NCBI RefSeq assembly: GCF_014698475.1
Contig: NZ_JACJTB010000004.1
Span: 1 to 64,000, forward strand
Length of the DNA: 64,000 nt
Source: Nostoc spongiaeforme FACHB-130
GTDB lineage: Bacteria; Cyanobacteriota; Cyanobacteriia; Cyanobacteriales; Nostocaceae
Direction of reading: 5' to 3'
The stretch's first letter is position 1, and every line of letters starts with the position of its first letter. Position numbers and translations under genes: made by a program. Under the pieces are notes generated by a model that worked only from the letters and a program-made list of their open reading frames with translations, was not told the DNA's origin and did not search any database. Below, piece after piece: positions 63,828 to 64,000 of this stretch.

Positions 63828-64000
63828 TTAAGTTTTTATTGATACAAGTTCCACTTTAGTGCAGCCAGAATTATCTCTATGCTGCTGCCAAATCTTAGCA
63901 AAAGTGTCACTAAAATCGTATGCTGACTTTACTAGACTGTGTATATTTTTTATACACAAATTTTGTATTTAACCTGAAATTCCCTTACATTTATCCATCG

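Overview
The window is chromosomal DNA from a filamentous cyanobacterium, most likely a Nostocales member (Nostoc/Anabaena type). The signs are many HIP1 octamers (GCGATCGC) in genes and spacers, heptanucleotide tandem repeats of the STRR type between genes, cyanobacterial families (DUF3386, Uma2/DUF820, pentapeptide repeats), and very large Ser/Thr-kinase/ATPase/histidine-kinase proteins of the HstK type. I see no rRNA, tRNA, CRISPR array, prophage or intact insertion sequence.

Layout. 0-12 kb: a TspO-like membrane protein, mutS (with a heptamer repeat inside the reading frame), an O-antigen-ligase-like membrane protein overlapping a YaaW-like gene, a FAD amine-oxidase-like enzyme, and a two-gene unit of a membrane protein plus an Hsp70-like ATPase. 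12-24 kb: a type IA topoisomerase, the first giant HstK-like kinase, an Eis-like acetyltransferase, two Uma2 genes, and aroF (DAHP synthase) on the minus strand. Upstream of aroF is a candidate promoter followed by two successive leader-peptide/terminator units, each peptide carrying a run of Phe/Tyr/Trp codons. 24-33 kb: a zinc-ribbon membrane protein, a J-domain/pentapeptide protein inside a 73-bp inverted repeat, a HAMP histidine kinase, an SDR-type epimerase, a GH57 branching enzyme and hemW. 33-39 kb: a PIN/TRAM membrane protein, a possible toxin/immunity pair, an Rpn/DUF4351 nuclease-like gene behind a WD40 protein, and a VapBC-type pair. 39-43 kb: groES-groEL with a perfect CIRCE operator, then a NarL-type response regulator. 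44-55.5 kb: two more HstK-like kinases in direct tandem. 55.8-64 kb: DUF3386, a GAF-LuxR regulator, a methylenetetrahydrofolate reductase, two glycosyltransferase-type proteins, trpS, a periplasmic DsbA-like thioredoxin-fold protein and a small zinc-ribbon membrane protein.

How the parts relate. Most genes are single housekeeping or signalling units, with a few short operons (YaaW/O-antigen ligase, membrane protein/Hsp70, the 34.3-35.3 kb pair, WD40/Rpn, antitoxin/toxin, groESL). Four histidine kinases here (three HstK-like plus the HAMP kinase) share the same type of H box and lack receiver domains. The observation I rate highest is the tandem aromatic-codon attenuator before aroF. It is a self-contained regulatory circuit: promoter, leader peptide A, terminator A, leader peptide B, terminator B, aroF. 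Each leader end can pair with the 5' arm of its own terminator.
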